Positions 6,723 to 11,621 of a DNA stretch of 11,621 bases are shown here, piece by piece (position 1 is the first letter of the stretch; each line of letters starts with the position of its first letter). The notes beneath the pieces are model-generated. The model was not told where the DNA came from. It made no database searches and was given only the letters and a program-made list of their open reading frames with translations. Where the stretch lies: the NCBI GenBank assembly GCA_046262635.1, contig JBHEMK010000055.1, forward strand, positions 1 to 11,621, written 5' to 3'. This DNA is from JBHEMK01 sp046262635 (GTDB lineage Bacteria; Actinomycetota; Thermoleophilia; Gaiellales; Gaiellaceae). A program made the translations under genes and the position numbers.

Positions 6723-7285
6723 CACTGGCCGAGCGGCTTGAAGGCGTTCCAAAAGCTCGTCTTCGCCGGCTGCTCGTCGAGGGATTCGTCGATGTCGGGA
6801 ACGTAGAGGGCATCCACCGTCGGTGTGAAGCGCTGCAGCTCCCCTGACTGCAGCTCGACGGGTCGGCCGAGCGGGAACTCGACGCTGTTCAGGAACGCAC
6901 GCGCCGCCTCGCCCATCACGACGACGAGCTTGGGCTGGACGATGTGGAGCTCGCGGACGAGCCACGGCCGCGATTCTCCGTCGCCTCCCTCCGCAAATTT
7001 GAGGCAGTTCGTCCCGTAGACCGAGAGCGGGTCAACGTGAAGCCGCTGCAGCGACTTGAGGATCGCCTGGCCGGCGCGCCCGTAGAAAGCGACCCCTTCC
7101 TGGACCTCGGCGGGGCGGGGTCGGTACTTCAGCAGGAAGACGTCCGCGAGCGGATGTCCCGACCCGATCACGGGCACGCGGGCGCCTCCCCCCGCATGCG
7201 CCACCTCGTCGCCGAGCGAATTGATCTCGGTGATGGCCTTTTGCAGGTACTTCTCGTAGATCTCGTCGGTCGGCACGGCAGTCAC
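6698..7285 (-). CDS. Uracil-DNA glycosylase superfamily protein, divergent
   Basis: The 195-aa protein follows the UDG-fold layout. A GSGHPLADVFLL strand occupies about residues 41-52, then comes a loop ending in FYGRAG (67-72). YGTNCLKF at 90-97 corresponds to the YITN(A/V)VKC block of family 4/5 enzymes, and PKLVVVMGEAARAFL at 118-132 is the matching late strand. The catalytic loop expected to read GEAPG-x-E is instead KYRPRPAEV. The late His-containing motif is replaced by YVPDIDESL near 161-169. There is only one cysteine (Cys94), so the 4Fe-4S cluster of family 4 is absent. It may have another base specificity or none. The start is GTG 7285, 22 bases after the glycosyltransferase-PHP stop. 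A purine-rich GGGGAG lies rather far upstream (17 bases). It belongs to one minus-strand operon with its neighbours. Confidence 0.78.
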   Translation of the reverse strand: MTAVPTDEIYEKYLQKAITEINSLGDEVAHAGGGARVPVIGSGHPLADVFLLKYRPRPAEVQEGVAFYGRAGQAILKSLQRLHVDPLSVYGTNCLKFAEGGDGESRPWLVRELHIVQPKLVVVMGEAARAFLNSVEFPLGRPVELQSGELQRFTPTVDALYVPDIDESLDEQPAKTSFWNAFKPLGQWWAELPPY

Positions 7286-7294
7286 GGCGGCTCT

Positions 7295-7305
7295 GAGAAG
7301 TTCTC
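7295..7305. repeat. Small palindrome GAGAAGTTCTC between genes
   Basis: An 11-base palindrome (GAGAA-G-TTCTC) fills part of the 22-base gap between the glycosyltransferase-PHP stop and the UDG-fold start. It could be a small operator or mRNA stem. It does not match the usual actinobacterial SOS box. Confidence 0.3.
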
Positions 7306-7307
7306 CC

Positions 7308-9047
7308 CTAGCGGACTCTTTCCTTGGCCTGGGCGACCCACTTCAGTCCCTGGAGGTACATGAGCGACTTCGGGCGGCGCAGAACCTGGGCGCTGCGGAG
7401 GCTGATCAGGAAGTCCTCGGGGCCCTCGAAGTGGCGCATGCGCAGGGCTCCGGTCCCGACGCCTTGCAGGACGTGAGCGTCCGAGCCGGCTCCCATCGTC
7501 AGGTTGTATTTGCGCGCGAAGCGAAGCGCCTCATCGTTGTAGACCTCAAAGAGCAGCCGCGCGTTGTAGACCTCGAAGACGTCGATGTCGGCCAGGTGGC
7601 GCTGGATCGTCGACGGCTCCGGGATCGAATGGAGCCGGTCGAAGGGGTGGGGAAGGTAGACGAGCCCGCCCTGCTCCTTGATCGCGGCGACCGTCTGGTC
7701 GAACGGCAGGCCCCGCGGGATCTCCTCCTCGAGGAAGAGACCGATCACCTCGCCCTGGCCGCCCGTCTTGACCTCCTCTCCCGGGACGACGATCAGGTCA
7801 CGGCCGCGCACGCGCTCGACGGCCTCCAGCGCGCCGCCGAGGACGTTGTGGTCGGTGACGGCGATCGCACCGAGGCCCTCGCTCTCCGCGTGGTCCAGCA
7901 GCTCGTCGACCTCGACCGCGCAGTCGTGCGACCAGTTCGTGTGCATGTGCAGATCGCAGACGATCCAGTCCCGGCCGGCGAGTGGGTCGGCGCTGCGCGC
8001 CCTGCCCGCGTGGCGGCGGCGCGACGCCAGCGAGAGGTAGAGCTCATCAAGCTCGGCGGCGACGAGCGCGAAGTCCTGCCCCTCGGCGAATGTGCGGGCC
8101 TCGGCCGCGCGGCGGGCGCGGAAGTCGTCGTCGTCCGCGAGGCGCGCCGCCTCGGCGGCGGCGAGCTCCGGCTGCTCCCGCGTCCCGGCCGGTGCGGCGA
8201 TCGCACATCGGGCGGCGGCTGCCTCGAGCTCGACCCGCCGCAGCCCGTCGACAGCGGGCACGAAGATCGACGCCCCGCGCAGCAGCCCGGCCCGCGCCGG
8301 GCCGTCGCGCGCGGTCCGGACGTGGAAACGACCGCGGAGCGACCGAGCGACCGACGGCCGCCCGCTCAGCGGCTTCGTCCGCAGCATGACGAGCTCCCAG
8401 TCCTCGAGCCCGCGTAGCTCGCCGAACACCGCTCTCAGCAGCGGCCGCTCGGATGGGCGCCATTCAAGCACGACCTGCTTCCGCTTCTCGCCGGGCGCAA
8501 AGAGCTCGATGTCGACCCCGGCGGAGATCTCCCGGTAGCGGCCCGGAAACCGGAGCGCCGCCGCCTCGGCCGTCTCCGAACTCGTGGCGACGAGCGCGTC
8601 AAGCCGGGCGAGCAGCCGCTCCCGCTGCGCCTTGCCCGGCGGGTAGCCGAGCCGCTCCGGCGACAGGAAGGTCGCGACCGCGAGCGCCTGCGCGTCTCGG
8701 AGCGCCAGGTACGACAGGCTCGGTAGGCCCGGCTCGAACCCGTGGACGACGTCGAAGCGGCCGGCGGCGAGCGCCACTGCGAGGTTCGCCCGCACGCCGA
8801 CCGGGACGCCAATGCGGCTGCGTCGCGAGATCGGCAGCGCCGGGCCGAGGGCGACTACCTCGGCGTGCGCCGGCCGCTCGAGCGCACGCCGTCCGGCGGC
8901 GAGATCGGCCGCCCGGTTCGACGGTGCGAGCACGGTCACCGAGTGGCCGAGCTGCCGCAGGCCCGTCGCGACGCCGGCGACGTGCTCGTTGACGTCGTGA
9001 GGCTGCGACCAGGCAAACGGCGTGACGAGGCAGACGCGCAGGGCCAT
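7308..9047 (-). CDS. Fused PimA-like glycosyltransferase and PHP-domain phosphoesterase
   Basis: This 579-aa protein has two parts. Residues 1 to about 340 are a GT-B glycosyltransferase of family 4 type. The start, RVCLVTPFAWSQPHDVNEHV, resembles PimA-like mannosyltransferases. FDVVHGFEP lies at 98-106, and the late donor-site region has Asp267 and Glu275 where the family has its E-x7-E pair, so the first Glu is replaced by Asp. Residues about 358-570 are a PHP domain with an apparently complete metal set: DLHMHT at 365-370, TDHN at 398-401, PGEE at 422-425, LPHP at 465-468 and SDAH at 522-525. PHP domains cleave phosphate esters. One protein joining glycosyl transfer and phosphoester hydrolysis is unusual; substrates are unknown. 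The start is ATG 9047, directly after GGAGG, with TAGACT nine bases upstream. Confidence 0.88.
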   Translation of the reverse strand: MALRVCLVTPFAWSQPHDVNEHVAGVATGLRQLGHSVTVLAPSNRAADLAAGRRALERPAHAEVVALGPALPISRRSRIGVPVGVRANLAVALAAGRFDVVHGFEPGLPSLSYLALRDAQALAVATFLSPERLGYPPGKAQRERLLARLDALVATSSETAEAAALRFPGRYREISAGVDIELFAPGEKRKQVVLEWRPSERPLLRAVFGELRGLEDWELVMLRTKPLSGRPSVARSLRGRFHVRTARDGPARAGLLRGASIFVPAVDGLRRVELEAAAARCAIAAPAGTREQPELAAAEAARLADDDDFRARRAAEARTFAEGQDFALVAAELDELYLSLASRRRHAGRARSADPLAGRDWIVCDLHMHTNWSHDCAVEVDELLDHAESEGLGAIAVTDHNVLGGALEAVERVRGRDLIVVPGEEVKTGGQGEVIGLFLEEEIPRGLPFDQTVAAIKEQGGLVYLPHPFDRLHSIPEPSTIQRHLADIDVFEVYNARLLFEVYNDEALRFARKYNLTMGAGSDAHVLQGVGTGALRMRHFEGPEDFLISLRSAQVLRRPKSLMYLQGLKWVAQAKERVR

Positions 9048-9056
9048 CCTCCGGCG

Positions 9057-9062
9057 AGTCTA
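9057..9062 (-). promoter_or_regulatory. Possible -10 element for the glycosyltransferase-PHP gene
   Basis: On the minus strand TAGACT is followed by nine bases and ATG 9047. The GGAGG of the leader touches the ATG directly, too close for a normal ribosome binding site. A near-leaderless start is the more likely reading. No -35 match was seen. Confidence 0.35.
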
Positions 9063-9069
9063 GCCGCGC

Positions 9070-9098
9070 TTGAATGCGTCGAGCGCGCGCGCTACGGT
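9070..9098 (+). promoter_or_regulatory. Sigma-70-type promoter for the NlpC/P60 gene
   Basis: TTGAAT at 9070-9075 and TACGGT at 9093-9098 are separated by 17 bases, a good housekeeping-type promoter in a very GC-rich context. The transcript would start near 9105 and carry a leader of about 32 bases with a strong ribosome binding site. Confidence 0.6.
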
Positions 9099-9126
9099 CG
9101 CAGCAGGCCTGCGGCAGCCGTCGAAC

Positions 9127-9133
9127 AGGAGGG
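9127..9133 (+). promoter_or_regulatory. Strong ribosome binding site AGGAGGG
   Basis: AGGAGGG lies three bases before ATG 9137 and decides that start over the longer open frame from 9074. It contrasts with the leaderless starts elsewhere in the window. Confidence 0.7.
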
Positions 9134-9136
9134 TCG

Positions 9137-9925
9137 ATGTCCACCGTACAACCGAAGCCCGCCGCACGGGCCGTCAGTCCGGCGACGACGCGCACGCTCC
9201 ACCTGACGAATCCGTTGATGACGGGCCCAGACGTCGAGGAGCTGCAGCAGCTCCTGACGAAGAGCGCCTACGGAAACTTCCACCCCGGGACGATCGACTG
9301 CGAGTACGGGCCCGCAACCGCCGCCGCGGTCAAGCAGGCGAAGTGGGCCCTCGGCTACCCCGACACCAAGTGCGACCAGGCCGCCGGAGCTCTGCTCGTG
9401 GACTACCTGCAGGGAGCGCCGCTGCCGGCCGATCACGTCGCCCGGATCGCCGCCCGCAAGCACGACCAGGCGAAATCGTTGACCGTACGCAAGCAGATCG
9501 TCGAGAACGCGACCTGGGGGATCGCGAACGAGTCGCAGATCCACTACCAGCAGCTGCGCCCGATCGACGCGCTGCACGAAGCGCGGAGGCTTGCGCTGCG
9601 GACCGACTGCTCGGGATTCTCCACTCTCTGCTACGCCTGGGCCGGCGCGCCGGATCCGAACGGACTCGCGTACTGTGGCGCCGGCTACACCGGCAACCTG
9701 CTGCACAACATGCAGCGGATCCCCCAGGGTGCGGTCCAGCCGGGTGACCTCGTCGTCTGGGGAGCGTATCCGGGCCACCACGTCGCGCTCGTGCTCGAGG
9801 CAGGCCCGGATCCGCTGCTCTGCTCGCACGGGCAGGAGAGGGGGCCGCTCGCGATCCGCTTCTCGGAGGAGTCAAAGTACCAGCCCGCGCCGGCGACCTG
9901 GCTGAGCTGCCTGTCAAGCGGCTAG
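9137..9925 (+). CDS. NlpC/P60-type hydrolase with peptidoglycan-binding-like domain
   Basis: The 262-aa protein opens with a short Pro/Ala-rich stretch. A PG_binding_1-like domain follows (about residues 21-90, with DVEELQQLL and YGPATAAAVKQAK). The C-terminal papain-like NlpC/P60 domain has Cys158 in TDCSGFS, His215 in GHHVALVLE and His231 in CSHGQE as the likely catalytic set, with PGDLVVWG before the His strand. Such enzymes cleave peptide bonds in peptidoglycan stems. No signal peptide or membrane segment is visible, which is odd for a wall enzyme and recalls phage endolysins, though no phage genes surround it. The ATG at 9137 is fixed by the AGGAGGG before it. It runs tail to tail into the M23 peptidase gene. 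Confidence 0.88.
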   Translation: MSTVQPKPAARAVSPATTRTLHLTNPLMTGPDVEELQQLLTKSAYGNFHPGTIDCEYGPATAAAVKQAKWALGYPDTKCDQAAGALLVDYLQGAPLPADHVARIAARKHDQAKSLTVRKQIVENATWGIANESQIHYQQLRPIDALHEARRLALRTDCSGFSTLCYAWAGAPDPNGLAYCGAGYTGNLLHNMQRIPQGAVQPGDLVVWGAYPGHHVALVLEAGPDPLLCSHGQERGPLAIRFSEESKYQPAPATWLSCLSSG

Positions 9926-10773
9926 CGCAGGGCGGTCAGCGGATCGACGCAGGCGCCGCGGGCCCGCACCTCGAAGTGAAGGTGCGGGCCCGTCGCGTCC
10001 CCGGTTGCGCCGACGGCCCCGAGCGTCGTGTCCGTCCACACGCGGGAGCCGAGCTGCACGTCGACCGCGGAGAGGTGGGCATAGAACGTCCGCACGCCGT
10101 CGGCGTGGGCGACGACGACGAGGAGCCCCCAGCCGTCGCGCGGGGCCGCCCAGGTCACGCGCCCGGGCGCGGCGGCGACGACCGGCGCGCCGTACGGTGC
10201 GATCAGGTCGATGCCCGCATGGAAGCGGTCGCCGCGCGGGCCGAAGCGGTCACCGAGGATCCCCGCCACCGGCCAGGCGAGCGCGAGCGGCGCGCGCGGC
10301 GGCGGATCGGCGAGCGAGGCGAGCGTCGCCGGGCCGGCGCGGCCGTCGGCCACGAGTCGCGCCCAGCGCTGGAAGCGGCGGAGCGCGCCGCGCGTCCGGC
10401 GGCCGAAGACACCGTCGATCGGCCCCGAGGGGAAGCCGTGCCAGGCAAGCTCGAACTGCAGTGCCGCGACGTCCCACCCGTGCATGCCGCCGGCGAGCAG
10501 GCGCGTGCCGAGCGGATGGCGCCCGTAGCGCCCGAGGGCGCGGCGCGTGCGGGGGCCGGGGACGCCGTCGACGCCGATACGGGCCCGACGCTGCAACGAG
10601 CGGACGCCCGCGGTGGTCGAGGGGCCGTCGAGCCCGTCCACCGGACCGGCGTAGAGCCCGTGCGCGCGCAGGCCGACCTGGAGCGCGGCGATGCGGGCAT
10701 CACCGGCCGCGCGGGCGGGCCCGGCCACCCCCAGGAGGAGAGGCAAAGCGAGGAGGAGGGCTCGCTCGCGCAC
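9922..10773 (-). CDS. Secreted M23 peptidase with two peptidoglycan-binding domains
   Basis: The 283-aa protein begins with a Sec signal peptide (RER, then a Leu/Ala core, ARA before a probable cleavage near residue 22). Two PG_binding_1-type repeats follow (about 24-82 and 96-155, each with a GPxDGxxG-like core). The LytM-type M23 domain has every expected residue: His185 and Asp189 (HAGID) and His266 as zinc ligands, His233 (YAHLS) and His264 (HLHFEV) as catalytic histidines. It should act outside the cell as a peptidoglycan endopeptidase. The start is GTG 10773 with no evident ribosome binding site, so it is somewhat uncertain. The leader on this strand contains a strong stem-loop (10807-10846). 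Its TAG and that of the convergent NlpC/P60 gene share the bases CTAG. Confidence 0.92.
   Translation of the reverse strand: MRERALLLALPLLLGVAGPARAAGDARIAALQVGLRAHGLYAGPVDGLDGPSTTAGVRSLQRRARIGVDGVPGPRTRRALGRYGRHPLGTRLLAGGMHGWDVAALQFELAWHGFPSGPIDGVFGRRTRGALRRFQRWARLVADGRAGPATLASLADPPPRAPLALAWPVAGILGDRFGPRGDRFHAGIDLIAPYGAPVVAAAPGRVTWAAPRDGWGLLVVVAHADGVRTFYAHLSAVDVQLGSRVWTDTTLGAVGATGDATGPHLHFEVRARGACVDPLTALR
9960..9991 (+). terminator. 12-bp perfect stem-loop downstream of the NlpC/P60 gene (inside the M23 gene)
   Basis: GGGCCCGCACCT at 9960-9971 is exactly complementary to 9980-9991, with an eight-base loop. It lies 35 bases after the NlpC/P60 stop, on the coding sequence for the catalytic HLHFEV region of the M23 gene. 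There is no U-tract. It could stop plus-strand transcription in the manner proposed for U-less actinobacterial hairpins. It could also be a by-product of codon use around that motif. Confidence 0.4.
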
Positions 10774-10806
10774 GGGATGGGCGGTTTCGCCGTGCTCGGG
10801 CGATGC

Positions 10807-10846
10807 CCTCCCGGGCCGGTCGGCAAATCGCGGCCGATCCGGGAGG
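10807..10846 (-). other. Strong stem-loop in the probable 5' leader of the M23 gene
   Basis: CCTCCCGG at 10807-10814 pairs perfectly with CCGGGAGG at 10839-10846. Inside it, 10819-10824 pairs with 10833-10838 (one G-U), leaving an eight-base loop. The structure is 33 bases upstream of the M23 GTG. It could be a regulatory leader element, an operator, or a barrier between divergent transcripts. I cannot match it to a known riboswitch. Confidence 0.4.
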
Positions 10847-10886
10847 CGAGGCGTGTCCGGCTGAGTCAGCGCGATCTGGCTTGGGC

Positions 10887-10892
10887 TAGGCT
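10887..10892 (+). promoter_or_regulatory. -10 element TAGGCT with leaderless spacing
   Basis: TAGGCT is followed by exactly six bases and GTG 10899. This is the spacing expected if transcription starts at that codon. The -35 region is weak (TGAGTC-like at 10862). It may instead start a non-coding RNA. Confidence 0.4.
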
Positions 10893-10898
10893 TCCGGC

Positions 10899-11099
10899 GT
10901 GCGTGGCTCCCGTCGGTGCAAAGCCAGCGGTTTGAACGTCTTCAAGCGGCTTATCAGCCTTCTTCGCGGCGATCGAGAGGGCGGATGCGGTGACTGGCCC
11001 GAGGCGCCGCCGGACAGCGGCGTCCGGGAGCCGCGGCGCCCGAGGCCCCTGGGCTCCGGGGGCGCTGCGCTCCTCGATCTGCCGACCGACCTCCCCTGA
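10899..11099 (+). CDS. Possible small protein, 66 aa, doubtful
   Basis: A 66-codon frame opens at GTG 10899, right after a leaderless-type -10 element. The first half (MRGSRRCKASGLNVFKRL, then ISLLRGD) is basic and partly amphipathic. The second half is Pro/Arg/Gly-rich and looks like translated GC-rich DNA. No family is recognised, and third-position GC is a little lower than in the clear genes. A shorter reading from TTG 10932 (NVFKRLISLLRG) is possible, as is a gene decayed by frameshift or a transcript that is not translated. Confidence 0.25.
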   Translation: MRGSRRCKASGLNVFKRLISLLRGDREGGCGDWPEAPPDSGVREPRRPRPLGSGGAALLDLPTDLP

Positions 11100-11213
11100 G
11101 AGTGCTGGGAGCGTGCGCTCCCGGCCGCGCCACGAGACGCGGCTCAGTGTGAGGGTTCTGTCGCCGACCGTCTCCGCGGCCGCTTCTCGCCGTCGAGGAG
11201 CACGGCCGTCCAG

Positions 11214-11219
11214 TAGCGT
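11214..11219 (+). promoter_or_regulatory. -10 element TAGCGT for the leaderless 64-aa gene
   Basis: TAGCGT ends six bases before ATG 11226, the canonical distance for a start codon that is also the first transcribed base. No Shine-Dalgarno sequence occurs in those six bases. A -35 match is not evident. Confidence 0.5.
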
Positions 11220-11225
11220 GTCTGC

Positions 11226-11420
11226 ATGAGCAAGAGACGAGACAGGACGTTCGCTCAACAGTTCGACGAACGGCTCGGGACGATGGAGACGAAGCTGAAG
11301 AACCTGGCCTCGATCATCGACGAGGGCCACGTTCCCGGCGACCGCGAGCAGGCTCTCCGGGTCGCCTCGTTGATGAAGGACGTCAGCGCCGAGCTCCACA
11401 GGCTCGGCTCGGCCTTCTAG
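11226..11420 (+). CDS. Small hypothetical protein, 64 aa
   Basis: The product is a hydrophilic, probably all-helical protein without membrane segments or cysteines. It begins with basic SKRRDRTFAQQFDERL and continues with two likely helices (METKLKNLASIID, then DREQALRVASLMKDVSAELHRL) joined by a GHVPGD turn. The amphipathic pattern suggests a helical hairpin or a dimer. I recognise no family. The even composition, the ATG with a leaderless -10 element and the sensible ending favour a real gene over chance. It stands alone between inverted-repeat regions. Confidence 0.65.
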   Translation: MSKRRDRTFAQQFDERLGTMETKLKNLASIIDEGHVPGDREQALRVASLMKDVSAELHRLGSAF

Positions 11421-11429
11421 CTTAGCTAG
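11417..11429. repeat. Short inverted repeat CTAGC-TTA-GCTAG at the gene end
   Basis: A five-base inverted repeat with a three-base loop covers the TAG stop of the 64-aa gene. It could form a small stem at the mRNA end. It lies just before the GC-rich repeat at 11452-11476. Confidence 0.3.
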
Positions 11430-11451
11430 CGCGACGGCTCGAGGGGCGGCC

Positions 11452-11476
11452 GGGGCCGCGGACGGATCCGTGGCCC
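11452..11476. terminator. Possible bidirectional hairpin between convergent genes
   Basis: GGGCC at 11453-11457 can pair with GGCCC at 11472-11476, and the enclosed ACGGATCCGT is itself a palindrome. The site lies between the 64-aa gene and the convergent ORF at the window end, where a terminator would be expected. There is no U-tract, so the call is weak. Confidence 0.3.
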
Positions 11477-11507
11477 GGGAACCCCGGAACGAGACCGGTC
11501 GGGCCGT

Positions 11508-11621
11508 TCAGCCGGCGCTCGGTGCGGGGGTCTTCGCGGCCCTGCGGGCGTTCAGCTTGATGAACGCCTCGGTCGCCTCGTAGGCCTCGTCGTCGACGAT
11601 CTGCCTCGGCGGCGACTTCAT
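11508..11621 (-). CDS. Short minus-strand ORF reaching the window edge (37 aa or a C-terminus)
   Basis: Reading from the right edge, an ATG at 11621 opens 37 codons ending in TGA at 11508-11510. The product starts MKSPPRQIVDDEAYEATE, continues AFIKLNARRAAKTP and ends in PSAG. An acidic-then-basic helix followed by a Pro/Ala tail is visible; no family is recognised. The Met may be a true start or an internal residue of a longer protein that enters from the right. The window cannot decide. Confidence 0.5.
   Translation of the reverse strand: MKSPPRQIVDDEAYEATEAFIKLNARRAAKTPAPSAG

Larger units (their letters stand above)
10774..11225. other. Region without a confident gene, rich in inverted repeats
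   Basis: Between the M23 start and the 64-aa gene lie about 450 bases. They hold a strong stem-loop (10807-10846), a TANNNT element with a doubtful 66-codon ORF (10887-11099), and GC-rich inverted repeats near 11028-11060. An open reading frame also runs across the whole of it on the minus strand, but it has no recognisable protein features. No tRNA, terminator with U-tract or known riboswitch could be recognised. Confidence 0.5.

Noticed and set aside
7295..7305. SOS (LexA) box upstream of the UDG-fold gene
   Set aside because: The palindrome GAGAAGTTCTC does not fit the GAAC-N4-GTTC spacing of actinobacterial LexA sites.
9074..9136. 21-codon N-terminal extension of the NlpC/P60 protein
   Set aside because: It would include the promoter -10 element and the ribosome binding site that serve ATG 9137.
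10899..10940. Resemblance to a c-di-GMP (GEMM) or c-di-AMP riboswitch around GCAAAGCC
   Set aside because: Only a few bases match the GEMM-like string; the partner helices and the other conserved blocks are missing.
10929..10940. tRNA T-loop-like sequence GGTTTGAAC
   Set aside because: The flanking bases do not form a T stem, and no acceptor or anticodon arm can be drawn around it.
10866..11399. 177-codon minus-strand ORF
   Set aside because: It lies antisense to the more convincing 64-aa gene and its promoter, with Arg/Ala/Pro-rich composition and no protein-like domains. It is typical of open frames in GC-rich DNA.

Overview
The window is very GC-rich and densely packed. Many genes start with GTG, genes overlap or abut, and there is no sign of transfer (no transposase, integrase, tRNA, CRISPR or prophage block). 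The gene content includes a PimA-like glycosyltransferase joined to a PHP domain, a uracil-DNA-glycosylase-fold protein, a YjbQ/hotdog/RlmD-TrmA run and secreted wall hydrolases. Together with several TANNNT -10 hexamers six to eight bases in front of start codons, this suggests a high-GC actinobacterium, perhaps a deep lineage such as Thermoleophilia. That placement is inference; no marker gene fixes it.

Left part (1-3840). The tail of an unidentified plus-strand gene meets a minus-strand block. The block reads, in transcription order, an M3-like zinc metallopeptidase, a P-loop protein of the COG2403 / cyclic-2,3-diphosphoglycerate-synthetase-like family, and a carbamate kinase. The last two overlap by four bases (GTGA), so they are very probably translated together. 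The P-loop gene also has its own apparent leaderless promoter.

Centre-left (3841-5999). A divergent promoter region only 15-20 bp wide separates the peptidase from a plus-strand operon: a YjbQ-family protein, a hotdog-fold thioesterase with no ordinary start codon, and an RNA 5-methyluridine methyltransferase with its Fe-S cysteines and catalytic Cys.

Centre-right (5979-9047). A minus-strand operon reads a 579-aa glycosyltransferase-PHP fusion, a divergent UDG-fold protein without Fe-S cysteines, and a 247-aa polytopic membrane protein. The membrane protein carries two transmembrane aspartates and a PAL motif in the order seen in presenilin / signal-peptide-peptidase proteases. It is the most interesting object in the window.

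Right part (9048-11621). A plus-strand NlpC/P60 protein with a good promoter and ribosome binding site runs tail to tail into a secreted M23 peptidase; their stop codons share one CTAG. Then come about 450 bases with a strong stem-loop and a doubtful small ORF, a 64-aa small gene with a leaderless promoter, a short region of inverted repeats, and a short minus-strand ORF reaching the window end.
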